A stretch of 64,000 nucleotides of DNA from F23-B02 sp045601285 (GCA_045601285.1 JAZRZJ010000038.1:3517-67516); one strand, 5' to 3'. Numbered from the stretch's first letter, positions 8,539 through 16,387 are shown. Notes: a model not told the origin generated them from the sequence alone. A program made the numbers and translations.

Positions 8539-8883
8539 ATGCATGAGCTTGGAACAGTTAATTACGTAATTGAAGAAGTGGAAAAGCTGGTTGAGGAGAA
8601 CAATCTCAGTGTTGTTGCTGCCGTCACCCTGCAGATAGGCGAGGTTTCCGGCATAGTTCCCGAGTACATTGTTGACTTCTGGAACTGGGCAAGAAAAAAG
8701 ACCAGATATCTTCAGGATACTGAGATGAAGGTCGAGAAGATCGACGCCGTTACCTACTGCGAAAATTGCGGAAAAACTTACGAAACCCTGAAATACGCAA
8801 AGATTTGCCCCTACTGCAAGAGTGAGGATACCTATCTCATTCAGGGCAATGAATACGTAATAAAGGAAATAGAGGCCATGTAA
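8539..8883 (+). CDS. HypA-like nickel metallochaperone (copy 2)
   Basis: A 114-residue HypA-family protein. It opens with MHELG (nickel-ligand His2) and carries a zinc ribbon with CENC and CPYC pairs at about 74-94. It is clearly different in sequence from copy 1 at 2399, so the two are not a recent duplication. Its CCCCGGAGG ribosome site is strong. It lies downstream of flavoprotein copy 2 in the same direction, behind a hairpin, and ends at a GAAA-loop terminator. As with copy 1, there is no hydrogenase or hypB nearby, so coupling to the flavoprotein is inferred from the repeated gene order alone. Confidence 0.8.
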   Translation: MHELGTVNYVIEEVEKLVEENNLSVVAAVTLQIGEVSGIVPEYIVDFWNWARKKTRYLQDTEMKVEKIDAVTYCENCGKTYETLKYAKICPYCKSEDTYLIQGNEYVIKEIEAM

Positions 8884-8901
8884 AGCCTTTTAAAACAGGA
8901 C

Positions 8902-9127
8902 AAGCCCCGACGAAAGTCGGGGCTTCAGCCTGTAGACAAAGTATAGATTTGTCATTGCGAACCAGTGACCGATGTCACTGGTGTGGCAATCCGTTTCCCC
9001 TGAAAGCTCTGATATATCAATGTTTTTCAAAGAGAACGGATTCCCACGACCAGTCTGCGGACTGGTCTCGGAATGACAGGATCGGGGGTTTGTCTACACC
9101 TTGAAGCCCCGACGAAAGTCGGGGCTT
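8902..9127. repeat. Palindromic repeat element with a terminator at each end
   Basis: The same hairpin (AAGCCCCGAC, GAAA loop, GTCGGGGCTT) occurs at 8902-8925 and 9104-9127. Inside, GTAGACAAA near 8933 is matched in reverse by TTTGTCTAC near 9090. Between them lie a GTCATTGCGA-type repeat (about 8953-8995) and a facing copy ending GGAATGACAGG (about 9040-9080). The whole is a nested inverted repeat directly after hypA copy 2. The first hairpin probably terminates that gene. Confidence 0.7.
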
Positions 9128-9159
9128 GTTTTTATGTGTAGTTACTACGCAGCAAAAAC

Positions 9160-9242
9160 TGTCATTCTGAGGAGCACAGCGACGAAGAATCTCCTGCGGC
9201 GACAAATATAATTGGGGATTCTTCGCTTCGCTCAGAATGACA
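9160..9242. repeat. Dispersed inverted repeat (TGTCATTCTGAG family)
   Basis: TGTCATTCTGAGGAGC at the left is mirrored by GCTCAGAATGACA at the right, with GAAGAATC/GATTCTTC pairing inside. The same family recurs at 18293, 18394, 18495 and 46210. The 9243-9380 stretch that follows holds nothing recognised. Confidence 0.75.
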
Positions 9243-9385
9243 CGGTGATGGTTTATTAGATTCAGTTATTCTTTCACTGTTCACTATTAAATCAAATGAT
9301 CCGCCAGTCATCTTTGACAAGGGGACCATGAGGGGAAGCGGATTGCTCTGAATCCTGATCCTATAATAAAACTTTCCGAACATAC

Positions 9386-9414
9386 TTGCACTTTTTGAGC
9401 CAATTTGATAAAAT
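9386..9414 (+). promoter_or_regulatory. Sigma-A promoter of the EFR1-type gene
   Basis: TTGCAC (9386-9391), a 17-base spacer and TAAAAT (9409-9414), about 45 bases before the start codon. Confidence 0.5.
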
Positions 9415-9457
9415 ACTATATCAGCAAAATTGATAATCAGAAAAGGAAGTTTGTCAT

Positions 9458-10201
9458 ATGAAAAAGTATGTATTCTACTTCAGTCCCACCGGCGGCACCA
9501 GATTTGCGGCAGTTGAGCTTGCAAAGGCTCTTGAAGCTGACGAAATTGATATCACCGTCCGCTGCCTTGAGATGAACATGTCCAAGGACGATCTGGCAAT
9601 TTTCTTTGTCCCCGTTTACGCAGGCCGCATTCCCATTCCCGTGCATGAGCGCCTGAGTCACATCAAGTGCGACAATACTCCCGCAATCCTCGTTGCCTGC
9701 TACGGCAACCGCGCAGTTGACGACGCTCTGCTTGAGATGAGCGATCTTGTAAAGAGAAAGGGCTTCCGCGTGGTCGGCGGCGCAGAGATGATTACTCCCC
9801 ATGCCTTCAATCCCGAGGTCGGCAAGTTCCGTCCCGATGAGGACGAGCGCAAGCAGCTGCTTGACTTCGTGGGTAAGGTCATTGCCCAGCCCGAGATGAA
9901 GGACGTCCAGATGCCCGGCGATCCCGCGTATAAGGACAAGAAGCCCGCGAAGCTGCCTCTGTACCCCAAGCCCGCTAAGGAATGTATCGGCTGCGGTATC
10001 TGCTTCAACAACTGCCCCATGCACGCCATCAGCGACGTTAAGATGAAGGTCAAGAAGCAGTCCTGCATCAGCTGCATGCGCTGTATTGACATGTGCTCCA
10101 CCTCCTCCCGCCATCTGCCCAAGTACCAGGAAATCATGGCAAAGGGTGCTGCATTTGCAATGGGCGGACTTAAGAAGAAAAAGCCCAAATTCTATATGTG
10201 A
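9458..10201 (+). CDS. EFR1-type flavodoxin-ferredoxin protein
   Basis: A 247-residue cytoplasmic electron carrier. The N-terminal part (1-150) is flavodoxin-like, opening with YFSPTGGT, an FMN-phosphate loop. The C-terminal part (about 170-225) carries two 4Fe-4S motifs, CIGCGICFNNCP and CISCMRCIDMC. This flavodoxin-plus-double-ferredoxin build is typical of EFR1-family proteins of anaerobic Firmicutes, which move low-potential electrons. Codons are strongly biased as in the flavoprotein genes nearby. AAAGGAAG precedes the ATG. The gene stands alone between a promoter and a terminator at 10208. The partner enzyme is not known. Confidence 0.8.
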   Translation: MKKYVFYFSPTGGTRFAAVELAKALEADEIDITVRCLEMNMSKDDLAIFFVPVYAGRIPIPVHERLSHIKCDNTPAILVACYGNRAVDDALLEMSDLVKRKGFRVVGGAEMITPHAFNPEVGKFRPDEDERKQLLDFVGKVIAQPEMKDVQMPGDPAYKDKKPAKLPLYPKPAKECIGCGICFNNCPMHAISDVKMKVKKQSCISCMRCIDMCSTSSRHLPKYQEIMAKGAAFAMGGLKKKKPKFYM

Positions 10202-10207
10202 TTACAT

Positions 10208-10240
10208 AAAAATCCACCGTTCACTGACGGTGGATTTTTT
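10208..10240. terminator. Bidirectional terminator
   Basis: AAATCCACCGT pairs with ACGGTGGATTT around a TCACTG loop and ends in a run of six T. It serves both the EFR1-type gene and the converging barstar gene. Confidence 0.8.
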
Positions 10241-10242
10241 AT

Positions 10243-10509
10243 TCATATTTCTATTATATAGAGATTGTCATTTTCAAGTGCGGTGTCATTCAGCACCCGC
10301 ATAAGCTTTTCAAAGCTTATGCCCAGTCGGTCATATAGAATATCGCTTTCCGCTATGGTTATGCTTGTTTCCTCGGAAATATCCCCCAGACAGTCATGGA
10401 GTGCGTCAAGATTCATACCGTAGTAGTCGGGAAAACCCAGCGTGTCGGCAAGCTTTTCGTGAATGTCGGCAATGCAGCAGATTTCGGAGCCTTTAATTGT
10501 TATATTCAT
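10243..10509 (-). CDS. Barstar-family ribonuclease inhibitor
   Basis: An 88-residue acidic protein matching barstar in length and pattern. It has a central NLDALHDCLGDI segment, the helix that plugs the barnase active site in the known complex, and a C-terminal strand ending LYIIEI. It has no signal peptide, so it stays in the cytoplasm and would protect the cell from ribonuclease that misfolds or fails to be exported. Its ATG overlaps the stop of the barnase-like gene (ATGA, 10506-10509), so toxin and inhibitor are translated together. It is the last gene of a four-gene operon that begins with an ABC transporter. Confidence 0.85.
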   Translation of the reverse strand: MNITIKGSEICCIADIHEKLADTLGFPDYYGMNLDALHDCLGDISEETSITIAESDILYDRLGISFEKLMRVLNDTALENDNLYIIEI

Positions 10510-11000
10510 GGTGTTTCCTCCCCGTAGAGAAGCTCAAAGGTTTTGTAATGGTCCCCGGTGTAGTAGATGAGTCCGTCGTTTGAGAATACAATGCGCTTTG
10601 CGCCGCGGCTGTCCGCGCCGAGCGTATCAATATCGCATTCGGTGTAGCTCCTGCCGGGTGCTTCGGGAAGAATACCCTCGTAATTACCGAAGTAGCTTCC
10701 ACCGATGCACTTGCCGGGAGCGTAGGGCTCAAGGCTGCCGCCGGGCCAGCCAAGCGACTGCGCCTGCTTCTTGGTGATGAAGTTGTCAGGCAGATGACCG
10801 TAGGTGTGGATAAATAATGCAACGTCTTCCTTGGTTGTATAGACGCCGTGCTCATCAAGCTTTGCGGGTTCGGTTTCCACAGGCTCGGTTACAACAGGAA
10901 GAGTCTGAACGGGATCATCTTCGTTGCCGATATTAGCGGCGCAGGCCGCAAGGGAAAACAGCGCCAGCAGGACAAGAATAAGAGATAGCAGTTTTTTCAT
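10506..11000 (-). CDS. Barnase-like ribonuclease lipoprotein
   Basis: A 164-residue exported ribonuclease. Residues 1-20 are a lipoprotein signal ending in the lipobox LAAC, so the mature protein should be tethered to the outer face of the membrane. After a Thr/Pro/Glu linker, residues 50-160 follow barnase throughout: LPDNFITKKQAQSLGW, APGKCIGG, RSYTECDID, KRIVFSNDGLIYYTGDHYKTF. The catalytic glutamate (TECDI), both arginines (SRGAKR) and the C-terminal histidine (GDHYKTF) are all present, so it should be active. Classical barnase is secreted freely; lipid anchoring is unusual. It sits 17 bases after an ABC-2 permease gene and overlaps the barstar gene. GAGGAAAA precedes the ATG. Confidence 0.88.
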   Translation of the reverse strand: MKKLLSLILVLLALFSLAACAANIGNEDDPVQTLPVVTEPVETEPAKLDEHGVYTTKEDVALFIHTYGHLPDNFITKKQAQSLGWPGGSLEPYAPGKCIGGSYFGNYEGILPEAPGRSYTECDIDTLGADSRGAKRIVFSNDGLIYYTGDHYKTFELLYGEETP

Positions 11001-11017
11001 TGTTTTTCCTCGAAAAA

Positions 11018-11782
11018 TCAGTATTCGCGCTTTGCAATTGCAAGCCAGCCCAACGCGGTTGTGGCGACAATGTAGAGCGGTGACACCGCAAGCGCAATTC
11101 TGAAGCTTTCGGCAGTGGGCTTTACGGAGCTTACGTTGGAGAGCATTCTGTCAAGCCAGTATTTAGTCAGCTCAATTCTGCCTGAAGCATCAGCTCCGCC
11201 GGAAACCGAGCTTTCAAAAGAGGTTAGCAGAATAGTTACGGCAAGGGGAAGCACAATGCAAAGTGCAATTGCGGCGCCGTTTTTCTGAATTGCGGAGCAG
11301 ACCGCATTGAACAGACAGGCATAGGCAAGTGTAATAAGAAGCTGGGACAGAAGCGATTCAAGAAAGCTCAGATTCAGCGCGTCGCTGCTGCCACCTGATA
11401 CAACTCTTGCGGCGATGGCTGCGGAAAGCCAGCAGAGAAGCAGCATGCCTGCAAAGGCAATGCACAGCACAATGAGCTTGGCAAGGTAAATCTGGGTGCG
11501 GGTATAGCCTCGCGTCACAATGACACGTATTGTACCGCAGTTATAATCCTCGCAGATGAAAATTGCGGCAAAAACAGCAATAATGATTGTGAAAAGGAAA
11601 CTGCTGCCTGCGTTGACCATGCTTTCCATTGAAAAGCCCGCGCTGTCCGTGCCGCTAATACCTCTGGCTGCCCAGGATATGCGTGTCTGAAAAATGTTAA
11701 TCAGAAATGTGAACAATATGCAAATGTAAAAGGTTTTCTGAAGCAGGAGCTTTCGGAGCTCAAATTTAATAAGCCTTCCCAT
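11018..11782 (-). CDS. ABC-2 type transporter permease
   Basis: A 254-residue integral membrane protein with about six hydrophobic segments. It opens MGRLIKFELRKLLLQKT, the usual start of ABC-2/BcrB-type permeases. The ATG at 11782 is chosen because it gives this canonical N-terminus and lies 1 base after the ATPase stop. An upstream extension would only read back through the ATPase gene. It would form the channel of an exporter with the ATPase encoded just before it. The barnase-like lipoprotein gene begins 17 bases downstream with no terminator between. The substrate is unknown; peptide antibiotic export or resistance is the common role of this family. Confidence 0.8.
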   Translation of the reverse strand: MGRLIKFELRKLLLQKTFYICILFTFLINIFQTRISWAARGISGTDSAGFSMESMVNAGSSFLFTIIIAVFAAIFICEDYNCGTIRVIVTRGYTRTQIYLAKLIVLCIAFAGMLLLCWLSAAIAARVVSGGSSDALNLSFLESLLSQLLITLAYACLFNAVCSAIQKNGAAIALCIVLPLAVTILLTSFESSVSGGADASGRIELTKYWLDRMLSNVSSVKPTAESFRIALAVSPLYIVATTALGWLAIAKREY

Positions 11783-11783
11783 A

Positions 11784-12677
11784 TCAGCCACCGACCCTTT
11801 CCATGAAGTAGCTTTCAAGGGTTGCGGTCTGCCGCTGAAGCTCAATAACGCTTATTCCGTTTTCAACAAGTGCGGTGTTGATGGCTGCGCTGTCCTCAAG
11901 GTGAGAGTCAATGACGATGGTGTTCTCCTCAAGCCTCGGCTTAATGTCACCAAGCTGACCGCGTATAACTTCAAGGGCTTTTTCAGTATCGTCTACCGTG
12001 ATAAGAAGTCTGCGGCGGCACTTCTGTTGAAGCTCCTTTGCGGAAATCTGCTCCACAAGCACACCGTTATTGATAATTCCGTAGACGGTAACAACCTTTG
12101 CAAGCTCGTCCAGAAGATGACTTGACACAAGAATCGTAACGCCAAGCTCCTTGTTCAAGCGGAGAATGAGATCGCGTATGTCCTTGATGCCCTCGGGGTC
12201 AAGACCGTTGACAGGCTCGTCAAGAATGAGAAATTCGGGGTGACCGAGCATGGCAATCGCAATGCCGAGGCGCTGCTTCATGCCGAGTGAAAACTGACCG
12301 ACCTTCTTTTTGCCTGTATCCCCAAGCTCAACAAAGCGCAAAATTGCCCGTATATCCTTGTCGCTGTTGCCTGTAAGCAGAGAAAAGCGCTTTAGATTTT
12401 CATAGGCAGAGCAGTTTTTGTACAGACTCGGCGATTCAAGCAAAGAGCCTATGCGGTGCCGTGCAGCGTCGGGGTTTTGACCGCCAAAAAGCTCGAGGGT
12501 GCCGCTGCTTGGAACTGCTGCGCCGAGTACCAAGCGCATAAGCGTTGTTTTTCCTGCACCGTTCTTTCCTATGAAACCGTAGATGTCACCCTTCTTAATG
12601 CTGATACTGACGCCGTTCACGGCTTTTTTCATTCCGTAATTCTTTGTAAGCTCATGGGTCTTAAGAACATATTCCAA
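11784..12677 (-). CDS. ABC transporter ATP-binding protein, BcrA/CcmA type
   Basis: A 297-residue ABC ATPase with Walker A GKNGAGKTT (about 37-45), the signature FSLGMKQRLGIA, Walker B FLILDEPVNGLDPEG and a switch histidine in VSSHLL. The C-terminal 80 residues are the extension found in BcrA-type exporters. A TTG start at 12677 is chosen because an AAGGAGG ribosome site lies 8 bases upstream; the longer reading from 12698 would overrun that site. It is the first gene of the operon ATPase, permease, barnase, barstar. It is divergent from trmO. Confidence 0.88.
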   Translation of the reverse strand: MEYVLKTHELTKNYGMKKAVNGVSISIKKGDIYGFIGKNGAGKTTLMRLVLGAAVPSSGTLELFGGQNPDAARHRIGSLLESPSLYKNCSAYENLKRFSLLTGNSDKDIRAILRFVELGDTGKKKVGQFSLGMKQRLGIAIAMLGHPEFLILDEPVNGLDPEGIKDIRDLILRLNKELGVTILVSSHLLDELAKVVTVYGIINNGVLVEQISAKELQQKCRRRLLITVDDTEKALEVIRGQLGDIKPRLEENTIVIDSHLEDSAAINTALVENGISVIELQRQTATLESYFMERVGG

Positions 12678-12698
12678 GTATAAGGCCTCCTTGCACAA

Positions 12699-12727
12699 TT
12701 GACTTATTATTGACTTTAGGGTAACAT
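12699..12727 (+). promoter_or_regulatory. Possible trmO promoter
   Basis: TTGACT (12699-12704), 17 bases and TAACAT (12722-12727) lie 36 bases before the trmO start. The region is shared with the divergent ABC operon, whose own promoter is less clear. Confidence 0.35.
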
Positions 12728-12763
12728 ATTAATGCAATAAAATCAATAAGCGGTGAAAAAGCT

Positions 12764-13435
12764 ATGGCAGAAATGAAAATCATTGCAAGGGTGAGTTCAC
12801 CATTCAAATCAAAATTCGGAATACCCCGTCAGAGCGGGATTGCGGAGGAAATTGAATCTGAAATCGTTTTCGAACCCGAATTCAGAAATCCCGATGCCCT
12901 GCGCGGTCTTGAGGAATGGTCGCATATCTGGCTGATATGGCAGTTTTCCGAAAACCTTCGGGATACCTGGTCACCAACAGTGCGCCCGCCGCGTCTGGGC
13001 GGGAACACACATGTGGGAGTTTTTGCAACGCGCTCGCCCTTCAGACCGAATGCCATCGGACTGTCCTGCGTGAAGCTCAAATCAGTTGACATAACAAATG
13101 AGGGCCCTGTACTGAAGATAATGGGCGCCGACCTTATGGACGGCACCCCCATATTCGACATAAAGCCTTATGTTCCTTATGCCGACGCCCATCCGGAAGC
13201 CACAGGAGGTTTTACGGACAAGACGGAATTTCACAGGCTTAAAGTTGACATAACAAATGAACTTGAGGAGAAAATTCCAGAAAAGGAAAGGGCAGCGCTG
13301 ATAGCTGTGCTGTCAAATGACCCGAGACCGCAGTATCACAAGGACCCGGACAGAGTGTACGGATTTCCCTTCGGTGAGCATGAGATTAAGTTCAAAGTCA
13401 AGGACGATACCCTTACCGTAATCGCGATAGAATAA
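12764..13435 (+). CDS. trmO: tRNA (t6A37) N6-methyltransferase TrmO
   Basis: A 223-residue protein of the TsaA/TrmO family, which uses S-adenosylmethionine to methylate N6 of threonylcarbamoyl-adenosine-37 in certain tRNAs. The N-terminal beta-barrel domain carries the family signatures RVSSPFKSKFGIPRQSG, THVGVFATRSPFRPNAIGLS and DGTPIFDIKPY. The C-terminal region contains DPRPQYHKDP, also typical. The length is normal. It stands alone and ends at a strong terminator shared with the converging peptidase gene. The ribosome site before the ATG is weak (CGGTGAA). Confidence 0.9.
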   Translation: MAEMKIIARVSSPFKSKFGIPRQSGIAEEIESEIVFEPEFRNPDALRGLEEWSHIWLIWQFSENLRDTWSPTVRPPRLGGNTHVGVFATRSPFRPNAIGLSCVKLKSVDITNEGPVLKIMGADLMDGTPIFDIKPYVPYADAHPEATGGFTDKTEFHRLKVDITNELEEKIPEKERAALIAVLSNDPRPQYHKDPDRVYGFPFGEHEIKFKVKDDTLTVIAIE

Positions 13436-13462
13436 AAGACACCGCCACAGGCGGTGTCTTTT
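13434..13462. terminator. Bidirectional terminator
   Basis: AAAAGACACCGCC, loop ACA, GGCGGTGTCTTTT, placed between converging trmO and the M3-like peptidase gene. Confidence 0.85.
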
Positions 13463-13463
13463 A

Positions 13464-15131
13464 TTATCCTATATCAAGCTTTTCCGAAATTACATCGGCG
13501 ATGCTTCTGACTGTATCTGCGCTTATGGGGGAGGACACGCCTGCTCTGCTCAGCAGTCTGATAAAATCGAAATTTTCCGCGTTCCTGAGAACCTTGAGAT
13601 AGGCCTTAAGACCGCTGCCTGCGCTGTTCTGCTCCATGCAGTACATACTGAAGGCCGCAGAATCGGACACACAATAGCTGACAACATAGAAGGGGTAGTC
13701 GAAGAAATGGCTGACGTCGATCCATGAAAGCGGCGCAACATCGCCGAAGTCCTCACCGAAGCCGTATTCGTTTGCGCACTCAGCGTATATGCTGTTTACC
13801 TTGTCAACAGTGAGCTGATTTTCGGGCAGAGAGAATACACGCTGCTCAAATTCGTTAAAGCAGGCCTGATTGACATAGAGATACAGAATGTCGGTCATTT
13901 TGTATTCCGTAAGTGCCTCGGCAAGCTTAGTGTCGGAAAGATAGCTGAGAAGCATATATTCCATTCCCTGAGAGAGCGTTTCGGAGGTGTCGAGATTATA
14001 GTCGAGGTCATCGTTCTCGTAGGAATCGGCAAAGTGTCCGAATTCGTGAGCAATGGTAATGATATCCTCCTGATAGCCGCCGGGCTTTACAAAAAGGAAG
14101 GGAGAGCTGTAGTCATCAATATAAATAACGTATGATGTATCAAGCTTTTTGCTCGATGCACTCACATCGTAAAGCTCACGGCTGAGCATGAAGTCCATGG
14201 CTTCCTTCAGCAGCTTATCCATGCCCGAAACGGTTGTTTCAACGGTGCTCAGCGCATCTTCGGCGCTGATTTCATCGAGCCCGTAGTAAGCATAGTCAAG
14301 TATGCCCGAATCCCGAGCCTCCTTGTACAGCGGCACGATGTATTCCTTGATTGCGGCAAGATAATCCTTTAAATCATCGGGGGTATATTCACGTCCGAAC
14401 TGAAGATAAGCGAGGTCCTCGTAGGAATCGAAGCCGTATTCCTTCGCAATCTGATGGCGAAGCTTTACAAGCTCAATGTAGATCCGGCACATATCCTCGT
14501 TATAGGTCTTGTATCCCTGAGTTTCGCTTTTGCAGCTATAGAATTTGACAAGCAGATTGCGGTATTCATTCAGCAGAACGCTTTCCTGAGCATAAAGACT
14601 GTTGAGCTTTTCAAAGCCGTCTTCATAGCTTCCGCTGTATTGCTCCGCAAGCATACCGCCGAAATAATCATCGTCAAGCTCATCTGCGATGTCGGAACTG
14701 GCGCAGGCAACCATAAGCTCGGTGAACATGGTGGAAACGTCAGCCTCGGCAGCAGAGCAGTATTCGTATTCCGCGCTGTAGTATTTGTCGGAGGTGTCAA
14801 GGTCGCTGTGGATTTCAGCCAGTGTTGCCATGGTGTAGAAGTTCCAGTAAAGCTCATAGAAGCCGTCAAGTGCTTCAACAACCGTGTCATAGTCCTCTCC
14901 GTCATCAAGCATATCGCATATTTCATCAACGCTGCTGCGGATAGCGTCCGTTTCGGGACGCTCATAGACCATGTCGCTGAATCTGACACCGTCGCCTATA
15001 TCGGCTTTCTCGGCCTGTTCGCTTTCTTTACCGTCCTTCTTGCTGCCGTCTGAATTATTATTGCAGGCGCAAAGTGAAAACAGCATGACAAAAGCGAGAA
15101 TAAAAGCGGATATTCGTTTTCTCAGGCGCAT
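13464..15131 (-). CDS. M3-like oligopeptidase lipoprotein
   Basis: A 555-residue surface peptidase. Residues 1-23 are a lipoprotein signal with lipobox LCAC. A Ser/Asp/Lys-rich linker follows, then a mostly helical body. The zinc site HEFGH lies in TIAHEFGHFADSY (about residue 363), with a downstream glutamate-rich TSETLSQGMEYML segment that fits the third ligand of gluzincins. The overall layout resembles the M3/oligoendopeptidase F group. It probably cleaves short peptides outside the membrane. The exact family is less certain because the N-terminal half is divergent. GGAGGG precedes the ATG. Confidence 0.7.
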   Translation of the reverse strand: MRLRKRISAFILAFVMLFSLCACNNNSDGSKKDGKESEQAEKADIGDGVRFSDMVYERPETDAIRSSVDEICDMLDDGEDYDTVVEALDGFYELYWNFYTMATLAEIHSDLDTSDKYYSAEYEYCSAAEADVSTMFTELMVACASSDIADELDDDYFGGMLAEQYSGSYEDGFEKLNSLYAQESVLLNEYRNLLVKFYSCKSETQGYKTYNEDMCRIYIELVKLRHQIAKEYGFDSYEDLAYLQFGREYTPDDLKDYLAAIKEYIVPLYKEARDSGILDYAYYGLDEISAEDALSTVETTVSGMDKLLKEAMDFMLSRELYDVSASSKKLDTSYVIYIDDYSSPFLFVKPGGYQEDIITIAHEFGHFADSYENDDLDYNLDTSETLSQGMEYMLLSYLSDTKLAEALTEYKMTDILYLYVNQACFNEFEQRVFSLPENQLTVDKVNSIYAECANEYGFGEDFGDVAPLSWIDVSHFFDYPFYVVSYCVSDSAAFSMYCMEQNSAGSGLKAYLKVLRNAENFDFIRLLSRAGVSSPISADTVRSIADVISEKLDIG

Positions 15132-15225
15132 ATTTTCCCTCCGTGATTAATCTTCATATATTTACTTAATAATAACAGCGGAAGCTTCAAAATGCAACAA
15201 TGAGCAGATTTAACGAAAATGTGCA

Positions 15226-15254
15226 TTGAAAAAACTTCAAAAAATTGATATAAT
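15226..15254 (+). promoter_or_regulatory. plsY promoter
   Basis: TTGAAA (15226-15231), a 17-base spacer and a perfect TATAAT (15249-15254). Confidence 0.65.
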
Positions 15255-15287
15255 TAGTTTGAAAATTTTAAGTAAAAGAGGAGCGGA

Positions 15288-15878
15288 ATGAGGTATATTA
15301 TTATTGCGGCAGCTGCATATCTGTTGGGCTCCTTCTGTGCGTCAATTCCCATAACAAAGCGTCTGTACGGAGAAGATGTAAGAAACCGCGGCAGCGGAAA
15401 TGCTGGCGCAACCAATGCCGCAAGGGTTTACGGACTCAAGGCGGGTCTGCTTACGCTTACCTGCGATATGGCGAAGACCGTTGCGGCGATGCTCTTCGGA
15501 AAACTGCTGTGCGGTGAGGCAGGGGAGGCTTTGGCAGGCGCGGTGTGTATTACGGCGCATTGCTTTCCTCTGTATTTCGGCTTCAGAGGGGGCAAAGGCG
15601 TGTCGGTAGGTGCGGCATTGAGCCTTATGTGCGGCTGGAAGGTTTTTGCCTCCGTAATGTTTGTTTTCCTTGTGACTGCTGTTTTGAGCAAAAAGGTCTC
15701 CCTCGGCTCAATATTCGCATCGGCAGCACTACCTATAAGTGCAGTGCTGTTTTCACGGGGGAAATACCTCGTTGCCATGAGTGTATTTTCAGCCCTGCTT
15801 GTAATTATTATGCACCGGGACAACATCAGAAGACTTCTTGCGGGAGAAGAGCGCGACTTCAGACCGAAATCGGAATGA
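15288..15878 (+). CDS. plsY: Acyl-phosphate:glycerol-3-phosphate acyltransferase PlsY
   Basis: A 196-residue membrane enzyme with about five hydrophobic segments. It carries the three conserved PlsY loops: LLGSFCASIPI with RGSGNAGATNAAR, HCFPLYFGFRGGKGVS, and the later SLGSIFASAALP. PlsY transfers an acyl group from acyl-phosphate to glycerol-3-phosphate, the first step of phospholipid synthesis, and works with PlsX, which is not in the window. A GAGGAGCGGA ribosome site precedes the ATG. The gene appears monocistronic. Confidence 0.92.
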   Translation: MRYIIIAAAAYLLGSFCASIPITKRLYGEDVRNRGSGNAGATNAARVYGLKAGLLTLTCDMAKTVAAMLFGKLLCGEAGEALAGAVCITAHCFPLYFGFRGGKGVSVGAALSLMCGWKVFASVMFVFLVTAVLSKKVSLGSIFASAALPISAVLFSRGKYLVAMSVFSALLVIIMHRDNIRRLLAGEERDFRPKSE

Positions 15879-15988
15879 AACAGCACGTTTCTTACAGCGT
15901 TAAAAAAGCGCCGCTGTTGAAGATATAGAAATTTTTATATAAAAATTGTACAATATACCGAAAATGTATAACACTTTAGCCTGCTATC

Positions 15989-16017
15989 TTGACAAATTAA
16001 TGACGCACGAGTATCAT
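15989..16017 (+). promoter_or_regulatory. Strong promoter of the 77-residue gene
   Basis: A consensus TTGACA (15989-15994), 17 bases and TATCAT (16012-16017), followed by a 70-base leader. Confidence 0.55.
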
Positions 16018-16087
16018 ATAATCATAATAACAGTGGGCGTAAAGAGCGCACACATTATTAAAATCGATACATAAAGGAGATTATATC

Positions 16088-16321
16088 ATGCCTCTGTTTA
16101 AAGACATCGTTGGCAAGCAGTTCCTCGAGGACTATGACGGCGTAGAGCTCTTCAAGATCTACACCCCCAAAATCGCAAAGCTTCCTAAGCTGGCTTACAA
16201 GCCCTTCTACAACACTCCTACTCCCCAGGTAGTTGAGAGATGCATCCGCCTCGGCCGCTGCACCGCTGATGAAGCAGCAGCTCTCGAGAAGGCATTCAAC
16301 GAGAAGTACGGCGCACTCTGA
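16088..16321 (+). CDS. Small soluble protein of unknown function (77 aa)
   Basis: I do not recognise this family. The 77-residue protein is basic in the middle (PKIAKLPKLAYKP), has no signal or membrane segment, and ends in a helix (ADEAAALEKAFNEKY). One part, VVERCIRLGRCTADEAAAL, holds two cysteines spaced CxxxxxC. It has a consensus promoter, an AAAGGAG ribosome site, strongly biased codons (CTC, AAG, TAC, ACC) and its own terminator. All this points to a highly expressed single gene. No function can be assigned from context: plsY is upstream behind its own promoter and an amino-acid symporter is downstream. Confidence 0.75.
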   Translation: MPLFKDIVGKQFLEDYDGVELFKIYTPKIAKLPKLAYKPFYNTPTPQVVERCIRLGRCTADEAAALEKAFNEKYGAL

Positions 16322-16358
16322 TCGTTCAGATCAGGAGACAGTCCAAAGGAAAATTAAT

Positions 16359-16387
16359 GCGGAGGCACATTCGTGCCTCCGCTTTTT
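16359..16387 (+). terminator. Terminator of the 77-residue gene
   Basis: GCGGAGGCAC, loop ATTC, GTGCCTCCGC, then six T. Between here and the next promoter at 16527 nothing else is seen. Confidence 0.88.

Noticed and set aside
12678..12698. Seven-residue N-terminal extension of the ABC ATPase
   Set aside because: It would include the AAGGAGG ribosome site in the coding region; the TTG at 12677 is properly spaced.
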